Positions 50,646 to 58,082 of a DNA stretch of 64,000 nt are shown piece by piece. A program made the position numbers and the translations under genes. The notes beneath the pieces are model-generated. The model ran no database searches, was not told the DNA's origin, and saw only the letters and a program-made list of their open reading frames with translations. How positions within the stretch are numbered: the stretch's first letter is position 1; every line of letters starts with the position of its first letter. The stretch is from Actinomadura alba. GTDB taxonomy: Bacteria > Actinomycetota > Actinomycetes > Streptosporangiales > Streptosporangiaceae. The stretch covers positions 496,001-560,000 of the forward strand of contig NZ_JABVEC010000001.1 of NCBI RefSeq assembly GCF_014323705.1, written 5' to 3'.

Positions 50646-52432
50646 CCACGCCGCCTTCCGCCGGCGCCCTGCCGGAGGCCGACACCGCCGCACTCGACAC
50701 CGCGGCCGTCGAGCCCATTCCTGACACGTTCACGCACGAGAAGCCCAACGACCCCCACTGGTACAAGCGAGCCGTCTTCTACGAGGTCGCCATCCGCGGC
50801 TTCAACGACTCCAGCGACGACGGCACAGGTGACATCCGCGGGCTCATCCAGCGGCTGGACTACCTGCAGTGGCTCGGCATCGACTGCATCTGGCTGCTGC
50901 CGATCTACCAGTCGCCGCTGCGCGACGGCGGGTACGACATCAGCGAGTACACCAAGATCCTCCCGGAGTTCGGCGATCTCGGCGACTTCGTCGAGCTGAT
51001 CGACGAGGCGCACGCGCGGGGCATCCGGGTCATCGCCGACCTGGTCATGAACCACACCAGCGACCAGCACCCCTGGTTCCAGGCGTCCCGTTCCGACCCG
51101 GACGGCCCGTACGGCGACTTCTACATGTGGTCGGACACCGACGACAAGTACGCCGACGCCCGGATCATCTTCGTCGACACCGAGGCGTCGAACTGGACCT
51201 TCGACCCGGTGCGCGGTCAGTACTACTGGCACCGGTTCTTCAACCACCAGCCCGACCTCAACTACGACAACCCCGATGTCCAGGACGCGATGATCGAGGT
51301 CCTGCGGTTCTGGCTGGACCTCGGCATCGACGGGTTCCGGCTCGACGCGGTGCCCTACCTCTACGCGCGCGAGGGCACGAACTGCGAGAACCTGCCCGAG
51401 ACGCACGACTACCTCAAGCGGGTCCGCGCCGAGATCGACCGGCTCTACCCCGACCGGGTGATGCTCGCCGAGGCCAACCAGTGGCCCGCCGACGTGGTCG
51501 AGTACTTCGGCGACCCCGCCACCGGGGGCGACGAGTGCCACATGGCGTTCCACTTCCCGGTGATGCCGCGCATCTTCATGGCCGTGCGACGCGAGCAGCG
51601 CTACCCCATCTCCGAGATCATGGCGCAGACGCCCAAGATCCCGGAGAACTGCCAGTGGGGCATCTTCCTGCGCAACCACGACGAGCTGACGCTCGAGATG
51701 GTCACGGACGAAGAGCGCGACTACATGTACACGGAGTACGCCAAGGACCCCCGGATGAAGGCCAACATCGGCATCCGGCGGCGCCTGGCCCCACTGCTCG
51801 ACAACGACCGCAACCAGCTCGAGCTGTTCACGGCCCTCCTGCTGTCGCTGCCGGGTTCGCCGGTGCTCTACTACGGCGACGAGATCGGGATGGGCGACAA
51901 CATCTGGCTGGGCGACCGCGACGGGGTCCGCACCCCGATGCAGTGGACCCCGGACCGCAACGCCGGCTTCTCCAAGTGCGACCCGGCCCGGCTCTACCTG
52001 CCAGTGATCATGGATCCGATCTACGGATACCAGGCGATCAATGTCGAGGCACAGCAGAAGAATCCCGGCTCGCTGCTGCACTGGACCCGCAAGATGATCG
52101 AGATTCGCAAGCGGCACCCGGTGTTCGGGCTCGGCTCCTACGTCGAGCTGTCGGCCTCCAACCCCAGCGTGCTGGCGTTCGTCCGGGAGTTCGGCGACGA
52201 CCGGGTACTGTGCGTCAACAACCTGTCGCGCTTTCCGCAGCCGGTCGAGCTCGATCTGCGGCGCTTCGAGGGATCGACGCCGATCGAGTGCATGGGCGGC
52301 GTCCAGTTCCCCGCCGCCGGTGAACTCCCGTATCTCCTGACGCTTCCCGGGCATGGGTTCTACTGGTTCCTGCTGCCCCCCGTCCCCCCGGCCCGCGAGA
52401 CAGAAGGCGAAGACCAAGAAGAGGTGAAGTAG
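50642..52432 (+). CDS. treS: Trehalose synthase (maltose alpha-D-glucosyltransferase)
   Basis: It interconverts trehalose and maltose, feeding maltose to Mak. The 596-aa GH13 protein has the full catalytic triad: Asp235 ([13 protein letters not shown]), Glu277 ([10 protein letters not shown]) and Asp347 ([11 protein letters not shown]). The N-terminus [20 protein letters not shown] is typical of TreS. The start is a TTG at 50642 that overlaps the glgE stop (TTGA), with GAGAG just before it. It is not fused to the kinase, which follows three bases after the stop. Confidence 0.96.
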   Translation: MTTPPSAGALPEADTAALDTAAVEPIPDTFTHEKPNDPHWYKRAVFYEVAIRGFNDSSDDGTGDIRGLIQRLDYLQWLGIDCIWLLPIYQSPLRDGGYDISEYTKILPEFGDLGDFVELIDEAHARGIRVIADLVMNHTSDQHPWFQASRSDPDGPYGDFYMWSDTDDKYADARIIFVDTEASNWTFDPVRGQYYWHRFFNHQPDLNYDNPDVQDAMIEVLRFWLDLGIDGFRLDAVPYLYAREGTNCENLPETHDYLKRVRAEIDRLYPDRVMLAEANQWPADVVEYFGDPATGGDECHMAFHFPVMPRIFMAVRREQRYPISEIMAQTPKIPENCQWGIFLRNHDELTLEMVTDEERDYMYTEYAKDPRMKANIGIRRRLAPLLDNDRNQLELFTALLLSLPGSPVLYYGDEIGMGDNIWLGDRDGVRTPMQWTPDRNAGFSKCDPARLYLPVIMDPIYGYQAINVEAQQKNPGSLLHWTRKMIEIRKRHPVFGLGSYVELSASNPSVLAFVREFGDDRVLCVNNLSRFPQPVELDLRRFEGSTPIECMGGVQFPAAGELPYLLTLPGHGFYWFLLPPVPPARETEGEDQEEVK

Positions 52433-52435
52433 TCC

Positions 52436-53872
52436 GTGCGGTCGTCCGACCAGCCCACCGGGGCACCGACCCCAGACAACGTCGTCGATCTGCCGGGTCT
52501 GACAGAGCTCCTGCGGGAATGGGTGCCCCGGCAGCGGTGGTTCGCCGGCAAGGGGCGGGAGGTGCGCGAGGTCACGGTGCTCGAGGCCACCGAGCTGACC
52601 GTCGGCGACCCCGGCCTGCACCATCTCGTCATCGGGGTCGGACACGACGCCGAGCCGGGCTTTCCGGGGCCCGGCACCGTCGACCGCTACCAGCTGCTCC
52701 TCGGCACGCGCGCGGAGCTGCCCGGCCGGCTGGAGTACGCCGAGATCGGGCGGCTGGGCGGGCGACACATCTACGACGCCGTACATGATCCTGAACTCAC
52801 CCGCACGCTGCTCACCGGCATGGCCGGCAACGCCGACACCGGCCCGCTCCGGCTGCGGACCGTTCCCGGCCAGGAGATCGAGACCGACCTGGTCAGCCTC
52901 GCCAGCCCGGCCGAGCAGAGCAACAGCTCCCTGATCTTCGGGGACGTCTACATCTGCAAGCTGTTCCGCCGGATCACCCCTGGGACCAATCCCGATCTGG
53001 AGCTCAACCTCGGCCTCACCCGGGTCGGCTGCGAGCACATCCCGGCGCTGCACGGCTGGGCCGAGACCGACCTCGACGGTGAGCCCACCACACTCGCCAT
53101 GCTGTCGGAGTTCCTGCGCACGGCCACCGACGGCTGGCGGCTCGCGGCCACCAGCGTCCGCGACCTGTACGCCGAGGTGGACCTGCACGCCGACGAGGTC
53201 GGCGGTGACTTCGCGTCGGAGGCCGAGCGGCTGGGCGCCGTGACCGCGGCCGTGCACCGCGACCTCGCCCGCGCCTTCGGTGTCTCCCGGCTTCCCGTCG
53301 ACGATGTGCGGACGATGGCCGAGGACATGCACCGGCGGCTGGACGAGACGGTCCTCGCGGTGCCGGAGCTCGAGCCGTACGCCGCGATGATCGGCGCGGT
53401 GTTCGACGACCTCGCCAAGCACGAGGTGGATCTGCCTGTGCAGCGGATCCACGGCGATTACCACCTCGGCCAGGTCATGCGCACCGAGCGCGGCTGGATG
53501 CTGCTCGACTTCGAGGGTGAGCCGCTGCACACACTGGCCGAACGCCGCACGCCCAGCCACCCGCTGCGCGATGTCGCGGGAATGCTGCGCTCCTTCGAGT
53601 ACGCCTCCCGCCACCTGCTCGCGGGGCAGACCCAGGTGGCCCCGGAGGTGGGCGAGCAGTTGGAGGTCCGCGCCCGTGAGTGGGCCGAGCGCAACAGGGC
53701 GGCGTTCTGCCGGGGCTATGCCGAGGGCGGCGGCCCCGATCCCTCCGCGCACGAGGTGCTGCTGCGCGCCTTCGAGTACGACAAGGCCGTCTACGAGGTC
53801 CTGTACGAAGCGCGCAACCGCCCCTCGTGGCTGCACATCCCGCTCAGCTCGTTCCGCCACTCCGTGGTCTGA
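52436..53872 (+). CDS. mak: Maltokinase
   Basis: It phosphorylates maltose to maltose-1-phosphate with ATP for GlgE (also called Pep2). The 478-aa protein has the maltokinase N-terminal lobe (LREWVPRQRWFAGKGREVREV), a phosphate loop (EQSNSSLIFGDVYICKLFRR, about 160-179), the catalytic HGDYHLGQ (339-346) and the metal-binding DFEGEP (358-363). A GTG start lies three bases after the treS stop. In many actinobacteria glgB follows; here it does not, and a polysaccharide locus begins instead. Confidence 0.95.
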   Translation: MRSSDQPTGAPTPDNVVDLPGLTELLREWVPRQRWFAGKGREVREVTVLEATELTVGDPGLHHLVIGVGHDAEPGFPGPGTVDRYQLLLGTRAELPGRLEYAEIGRLGGRHIYDAVHDPELTRTLLTGMAGNADTGPLRLRTVPGQEIETDLVSLASPAEQSNSSLIFGDVYICKLFRRITPGTNPDLELNLGLTRVGCEHIPALHGWAETDLDGEPTTLAMLSEFLRTATDGWRLAATSVRDLYAEVDLHADEVGGDFASEAERLGAVTAAVHRDLARAFGVSRLPVDDVRTMAEDMHRRLDETVLAVPELEPYAAMIGAVFDDLAKHEVDLPVQRIHGDYHLGQVMRTERGWMLLDFEGEPLHTLAERRTPSHPLRDVAGMLRSFEYASRHLLAGQTQVAPEVGEQLEVRAREWAERNRAAFCRGYAEGGGPDPSAHEVLLRAFEYDKAVYEVLYEARNRPSWLHIPLSSFRHSVV

Positions 53873-53906
53873 GCCGTTCCCGCGCCCGAGCGCCCCGGCA
53901 CCCCGA

Positions 53907-53942
53907 GCGCTCCTGGCGCTCCTGGCGCTCCGGGCGCTCCGG
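53907..53942. repeat. 9-bp tandem repeat (GCGCTCCTG/GCGCTCCGG, four copies)
   Basis: Two copies of GCGCTCCTG are followed by two of GCGCTCCGG, starting 35 bp after the mak stop. The array is non-coding and immediately precedes the less GC-rich leader of the polysaccharide locus. Confidence 0.85.
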
Positions 53943-54002
53943 GCGGTGAGCCGCATCGTGGGCCGGGCCGCCGCTCCGAGGTAGATCCACGGCCAGGATC
54001 GG

Positions 54003-54116
54003 GTCACGTGACGGCAATCCACCCATCATCTTTGGGCAAAGCCGCACCCCGACGCGGTCCCATGGCCCAAAGTCAGGACTAACGCTGAATACGCGCCCGG
54101 TCACGGCGAGTGACCG
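54003..54116 (+). promoter_or_regulatory. Structured control region of the polysaccharide locus with a BldD-like palindrome
   Basis: The palindrome GTCACGTGAC is at 54003-54012. A nested hairpin at 54030-54072 has an outer stem CTTTGGGC/GCCCAAAG and an inner GCCGC/GCGGT stem. A second hairpin at 54098-54116 is CGGTCAC-GGCGA-GTGACCG. Its core TCAC-N5-GTGA has the TnAC-N5-GTnA symmetry of BldD boxes, but two central bases differ from the published consensus as I recall it. More GTGAC half-sites follow at 54126 and 54162 (inverted). These elements lie 135-250 bp before the first glycosyltransferase. Whether they act as DNA operators or RNA structures is not decidable here. Confidence 0.45.
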
Positions 54117-54178
54117 ATCCCTTAAGTGACGGAATGGTACGAGATGCATGGTGAGCACTGCGTCACCAAAAGGGAGCG

Positions 54179-54265
54179 ATGCGTGATTACTCGACGCATG
54201 ACGGGGACGGCTGGCGTCAAATAAGCAGACACCACTCCCACGGGGGCTCCCATGCACAGTCCTGA
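54179..54265 (+). CDS. Possible leader ORF (28 aa) overlapping the first glycosyltransferase
   Basis: The ATG at 54179 follows AAAAGGGAGCG, one of the best ribosome-binding sites in the window. The 28-codon ORF (MRDYSTHDGDGWRQIS, then a His/Ser/Gly-rich end) stops 14 bases inside the next gene, in another frame. This would couple translation of the glycosyltransferase, which has only a weak site of its own (GGGGGCTCCC). Codon use is not strongly GC-biased, so the peptide itself may be dispensable and act in cis. Confidence 0.4.
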   Translation: MRDYSTHDGDGWRQISRHHSHGGSHAQS

Positions 54266-55106
54266 CCCCCTCGTGCGCGCCGATGGCGCCTCGAGCGCAC
54301 CATCCGTACGGCAGCCTCACCATCTCGGCCTCGGCCGGCCCGGCAACCGGTGGCCGACGGTCACGGCCGTCATCCCGACCCTCAACGAGGCGGACAACCT
54401 CCGATGGCTTCTGCCGCGGCTGACCGCGGTGGACGAAGTCGTGATCGTCGATGGCGAGTCCACCGACGGCACGGTGGAGATCACCCGGCTGCTGCGGCCC
54501 GACGCAGTGATCATCATCGAACCGCCGATGGGCAAGGGCAGTGCGATGAGGACGGGGATGGCCGTGGCCAGCTCCGAGGTGCTCATCATGCTCGACGCGG
54601 ACGGCAGCATGGACCCGGCCGAGTTCGACGCCTTCCTGGCGTTGATCGCCCGCGGGTTCGACATCGTCAAGGGCACGCGCTACGGCTGCGGGGGCGCGTC
54701 CGACGACCTCACCCGGATCCGCAGCAAGGGAAACCGGTGGCTGACCCGGCTGGCCAACCTGCTCTACCGCACCAGTTGGACCGACCTGTGCTACGGCTAT
54801 GTGGCGATGCGCCGGTCCGCCGTCGAGCGGCTCCAGCTCACCTCGACGGGCTTCGAGATCGAGACCGAGATGTGCGTCAACGCGGTTCGCTCGGGGTTGC
54901 GGATGGCCGAGGTCGCCAGCCACGAACACCACCGGCGGTACGGCGACTCCAACCTCCGCACCCTCCGGGACGGCTGGCGGGTGCTGAGGACCATGGTCCG
55001 GCTTCGCCTCCGCGGCCGGCTGGGCGACACGCACGCCGGGCAGGCGCTGGAACCGGTCGCGGTGAGCCGGCTGTCCACCGCCCTGGGCCGCGCCGAGAGC
55101 CGGTGA
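54252..55106 (+). CDS. Family 2 glycosyltransferase (DPM1-like)
   Basis: A 284-aa cytoplasmic GT-A enzyme. It has the nucleotide-sugar fold VTAVIPTLNEADNLRWLLP, VVIVDGESTDGTVEI, the DxD-type MLDADGSMDPAEF and KGTRYGCGGASDD, as in dolichol/undecaprenyl-phosphate sugar synthases. There are no C-terminal membrane helices. It probably starts the polysaccharide unit on a lipid carrier. It is the first gene of the plus-strand locus and is followed three bases later by the acyltransferase gene. The first 35 residues are not conserved in such proteins, so an internal start is possible. Confidence 0.88.
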   Translation: MHSPDPLVRADGASSAPSVRQPHHLGLGRPGNRWPTVTAVIPTLNEADNLRWLLPRLTAVDEVVIVDGESTDGTVEITRLLRPDAVIIIEPPMGKGSAMRTGMAVASSEVLIMLDADGSMDPAEFDAFLALIARGFDIVKGTRYGCGGASDDLTRIRSKGNRWLTRLANLLYRTSWTDLCYGYVAMRRSAVERLQLTSTGFEIETEMCVNAVRSGLRMAEVASHEHHRRYGDSNLRTLRDGWRVLRTMVRLRLRGRLGDTHAGQALEPVAVSRLSTALGRAESR

Positions 55107-55109
55107 GCC

Positions 55110-56180
55110 ATGAAGGTAACTCTCGTCGCCCCGCGTGAGCTCGGCACCGCCGAGCTCGAACGGTGGCGGGCGCTCCAGCGATCCGACCCGGCTCTGCAGA
55201 ACCCCTTCATGTCACCCGAGTTCACGGCCGGCGTCAGCCGGTGCCGGCCCGGTGTCCGGGTGGCCGTCGTCGAAGAGGGCCAGGACGTGGTCGCCTTCTT
55301 CCCGCATGAGCGCACCGCCCTGGGCATCGGCCACCCGGTCGGGTCCGGCCTCACCGACCTGCAGGGCATCATCGCCCCGCCCGAGCTGCGGCTCGACGCG
55401 CCGGCGCTGCTCGAGGCGTGCCGCCTGGACGTCTGGGACTTCGACCACCTGATCGCCCATCAGCAGACGTTCCGGCCCTACCACTCGGTCGAGCGGGCCG
55501 AGCCGATCATCGATCTGAGCGGAGGTTTCGAGGCCTATGCCGAGGTCACGCGGCGCGCGGCGCCGAAAAGCTACAAGACGGTCAGGTACAAGGAGCGCAA
55601 GCTCGGCCGCGAGGTGGGCGAGGTGCGGTACGTCTTCGCCTCGGCCGACCCGGCCGCGCTGCGGCTGCTGATGCGCTGGAAGTCCGAGCAGTACCGGCGC
55701 ACCGGCCGCATGGACCGGTTCGCCCGGCCCTGGATCGTACGGCTGGTCGAGCACTTCCACCGGACCGGCTTCGGCATGCTGAACATCCTGTACGCGGGTG
55801 ACCAGCCGATCGCGGCCAACTTCGACCTGCGCCACCGCACGACGGTCGCCGGCTGGTTCACCGCCTACGACACCCGCTTCGCCCAGTACTCCCCCGGTCT
55901 GATCGGCAACCTGCGGCTCGCCCAGGCATGCGCCGAGCACGGCATCACCGAGATCGCCATGGGCCGCGGCGGCAAGCGGTTCAAGGAGCAGCTGAAGAGC
56001 CGCGAGATCCGCATCGCCGAGGGCCGGGTCGCGCGCGCCCGCCTCGGTGCCGGCCTGCACTGGCTCCGCACCAAACCGGTGAGCGTGGCCCGCAACGCCG
56101 CGCTGCGCGACCCACGGCTCTATGACCGGGCCGACCGGGTGCTCAAGACCTATGCGCGGATGAGGAGGCGGTTTCCCTGA
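55110..56180 (+). CDS. CelD/BcsL-like GNAT acyltransferase (FemAB-like)
   Basis: A 356-aa protein with two GNAT-like halves of the CelD/FemAB type. The C-terminal half has MRWKSEQYRRTGRMDRF, MLNILYAGDQPIAANFDLRH, FTAYDTRFAQYSPG and GITEIAMGRGGKRFKEQLKS, typical of acyl transfer in exopolysaccharide clusters. It may acylate a sugar unit of the polymer. The ATG at 55110 lies three bases after the previous stop, so they are coupled. Its stop overlaps the CTG start proposed for the next gene. Confidence 0.85.
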   Translation: MKVTLVAPRELGTAELERWRALQRSDPALQNPFMSPEFTAGVSRCRPGVRVAVVEEGQDVVAFFPHERTALGIGHPVGSGLTDLQGIIAPPELRLDAPALLEACRLDVWDFDHLIAHQQTFRPYHSVERAEPIIDLSGGFEAYAEVTRRAAPKSYKTVRYKERKLGREVGEVRYVFASADPAALRLLMRWKSEQYRRTGRMDRFARPWIVRLVEHFHRTGFGMLNILYAGDQPIAANFDLRHRTTVAGWFTAYDTRFAQYSPGLIGNLRLAQACAEHGITEIAMGRGGKRFKEQLKSREIRIAEGRVARARLGAGLHWLRTKPVSVARNAALRDPRLYDRADRVLKTYARMRRRFP

Positions 56181-57235
56181 CCGGCACCGGTATCCGGATC
56201 AGCGTCGTCATCTGCGCCTTCACCGAGGAGCGATGGCACGACGTGCACGCGGCGGTCATGTCCGTACGGGCCCAGCGGCACGCCCCCCACGAGATCATCC
56301 TGTCCGTCGACCACAATCCGGACCTGCTCGCCCGGCTGAAGGCGTCGCTGCCGGACGTCGTCGTCGTCGCCAACCGGCATCGCAAGGGGCTGTCGGGCGG
56401 CAAGAACACCGGTGCCGAACTGGCCCGCGGCGACGTGGTGGCCTATCTCGACGACGATGCGGTGGCCGCCCCGGGCTGGCTGGCCACCTTCGCCGAGGGC
56501 TTCGCCGATCCCTCCGTCATCGGGGTCGGCGGACTGACGATCCCACTGTGGCCGGGCGCCCCGTCATCGCGCGAGCTCGTCGGCACCACGCACCGCGAGC
56601 TCACGTTCGCCCGGGGCACGGGGCGGCGGCCGGGCTGGTTTCCCGAGGAGTTCGACTGGACCGTCGGCTGCACCTACCGGGGCATGGATCCCGGGCCGGT
56701 CCGCAATCTGATGGGCGGCAACTGCTCGTTCCGCACCGCGGCGTTCGAGCTGACCGGCGGGTTCGCCACCGGGATCGGCCGGGGCCCGGGCAAGCGGCCG
56801 CTGGGCTGCGAAGAGACCGAGTTCTGCATCCGGCTGGGGCGCAGCAGCCCCGGTGCCGTGCTGCTCTTCGACGACCGCGCCGTGATCTGGCACCGCGTCC
56901 CGCCGGAGCGGGCCCGGTTCGGCTACTTCCGCGCCCGCTGCTACGCGGAGGGGCTGTCCAAGGCACTCGTCACCCGCAGCGTCGGCGCCGGCGACGGTCT
57001 GGCCAGCGAACGCGCCCACGTCCTGCGGGCGCTGCCGCGCGGCGCGGTCCGCGGGTTACGCGACACCGTACGCGGCGACCTGAGCGGCCTGGGGCGCTCG
57101 GCGGCCATCGTCACCGGCCTGTCCTGTACGGCGTTCGGCTACGCCGCCGGCTCTCTCGGCCTGGGCGGCGGCCCCCGCGACCCCGCGGTGGTCGGTGCCG
57201 GACCGCCGGCCCGGCGGCCGGGCAGGACTCGATGA
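56177..57235 (+). CDS. Family 2 glycosyltransferase, probable CTG start
   Basis: A 352-aa GT-A protein if translated from CTG at 56177. The first beta strand of the fold, RISVVICAFTEERWHDVH, lies upstream of the first GTG (56243) and so needs an earlier start. An in-frame stop occurs at 56123, and the only start-like codon between is CTG 56177. It overlaps the preceding stop (CTGA) and has GGAGG eight bases upstream. The body has AQRHAPHEIILSVDHNPDLL, GLSGGKNTGAELARGDVVAYLDDDAV with the acidic metal triad, and WTVGCTYRGM. The C-terminal 100 residues contain helical segments (RSAAIVTGLSCTAFGYAAGS) that may touch the membrane. It adds a sugar to the growing unit. Confidence 0.83.
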   Translation: MTGTGIRISVVICAFTEERWHDVHAAVMSVRAQRHAPHEIILSVDHNPDLLARLKASLPDVVVVANRHRKGLSGGKNTGAELARGDVVAYLDDDAVAAPGWLATFAEGFADPSVIGVGGLTIPLWPGAPSSRELVGTTHRELTFARGTGRRPGWFPEEFDWTVGCTYRGMDPGPVRNLMGGNCSFRTAAFELTGGFATGIGRGPGKRPLGCEETEFCIRLGRSSPGAVLLFDDRAVIWHRVPPERARFGYFRARCYAEGLSKALVTRSVGAGDGLASERAHVLRALPRGAVRGLRDTVRGDLSGLGRSAAIVTGLSCTAFGYAAGSLGLGGGPRDPAVVGAGPPARRPGRTR

Positions 57236-57294
57236 CGGGCGTGCCGATCCTCAGCCACCAGGGAAGGACGCGATGACGGGCGTGCCGATCCTCA
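57231..57294 (+). repeat. 41-bp junction duplication with 14-codon mini-ORF
   Basis: The 23 bases from 57231 recur exactly at 57272, with similarity extending upstream (GGCAGGACTC versus GGAAGGACGC). The first copy contains the glycosyltransferase stop and an ATG (57232, ATGA overlap). That ATG opens MTGVPILSHQGRTR, ending at 57276, where its TGA overlaps the ATG of the deacetylase. The start of the deacetylase gene and the end of the glycosyltransferase have thus been tandemly duplicated, leaving a perfectly coupled mini-ORF. Confidence 0.85.
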
Positions 57295-58082
57295 TGTACC
57301 ACTCGATCAGCGAGCACCCGCCGCCGGCGACCGCGCCGCTCGCGGTCCATCCCGGCGCGTTCGCCGACCAGATGGCGCTCCTCGCCGACCGCGGCTTCAC
57401 CCCCATCCCCCTCTCCGACCTCCCGATCCGCCGTTCCGCGGAGGTCCGCGCCGGCCGGCCCGATACCGCGGCGGGGCGACCGGTCGTGATCACCTTCGAC
57501 GACGGGTACGCCGACTTCCACGAGAACGCGCTGCCCGTACTCGAACGTCTCGGGTTCACCGCGACCGTCTTCGTCACGACCGGCTGGCTGGCCGACGCGG
57601 GGCCGCACGCGGCCGGCCGCCCGCCGGACCGCACTCTCAGCTGGGGCCAGGTGCGTGAGGCCGCCGCGCACGGCGTCGAGGTGGGCGCGCACGGGCACAG
57701 CCACCCCCAGCTCGATCAGCTGCCCGGCCCGCCGCTGTACGACGAGCTGACCCGCAGCAGGGGGCTGCTCGAAGACGACCTGAGCGTTCCGGTGCAGGCG
57801 ATGGCCTATCCCTACGGCTACTCGAGCGCCCGGGTCCGGCGGGCCGCGCTGCACACGGGTTACCGCAGGGCCTGCGCGGTGGCCAACGAGGTCGCCGAGC
57901 CGGCGCGTCATGACCGGCTGGCGCTCCCCCGCCTGACGATCCGCGCCGGCACCACGCTCGAGCGGTTCGGGCGGATCGTCGACGGTGCCGCCGCCTACCG
58001 GCTGGAACACGCGCTCACCAAGGGGTACGCCGTCGTGCGGCGGTCGCGCTACGCGGCCCGGCGGATGCTGCGCGATGTCTGA
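57273..58082 (+). CDS. Polysaccharide deacetylase (NodB domain)
   Basis: A 269-aa protein of carbohydrate esterase family 4 that removes N-acetyl groups from a polymer or its precursor. NodB motif 1 is VITFDDGYADFHENALPVL, motif 2 is VGAHGHSHPQLDQL (zinc His pair) and motif 3 is AMAYPYGYSS. The N-terminus VPILMYHSISEHP is typical. No signal peptide is visible, so it may act on a lipid-linked precursor in the cytoplasm. The start at 57273 overlaps the mini-ORF by ATGA. It overlaps the flippase gene by 8 bases. Confidence 0.92.
   Translation: MTGVPILMYHSISEHPPPATAPLAVHPGAFADQMALLADRGFTPIPLSDLPIRRSAEVRAGRPDTAAGRPVVITFDDGYADFHENALPVLERLGFTATVFVTTGWLADAGPHAAGRPPDRTLSWGQVREAAAHGVEVGAHGHSHPQLDQLPGPPLYDELTRSRGLLEDDLSVPVQAMAYPYGYSSARVRRAALHTGYRRACAVANEVAEPARHDRLALPRLTIRAGTTLERFGRIVDGAAAYRLEHALTKGYAVVRRSRYAARRMLRDV

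Noticed and set aside
53907..53942. CRISPR-like array
   Set aside because: Units are 9 bp without spacers and no cas genes are present; it is a simple tandem repeat.
50579..54022. A 1147-codon open frame on the minus strand opposite treS and mak
   Set aside because: It is antisense to two intact genes with full catalytic motifs. Its Arg/Gly/His/Val-rich, domain-free composition is that of a GC-rich shadow frame.
54030..54072. Possible c-di-GMP (GEMM) riboswitch because of a GGGCAAAGCC stretch
   Set aside because: The GNRA tetraloop, second helix and conserved GEMM core bases are not present in the right order. Described as an unclassified structured element instead.
56243..57235. GTG at 56243 as the start of the second glycosyltransferase
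   Set aside because: It would remove the first beta strand of the nucleotide-sugar-binding fold and leave a 62-bp gap in an otherwise overlapping operon.
57195..57272. Longer N-terminus for the deacetylase (in-frame from 57195)
   Set aside because: It reads through the end of the glycosyltransferase and the duplicated junction; the NodB protein starts naturally at 57273.
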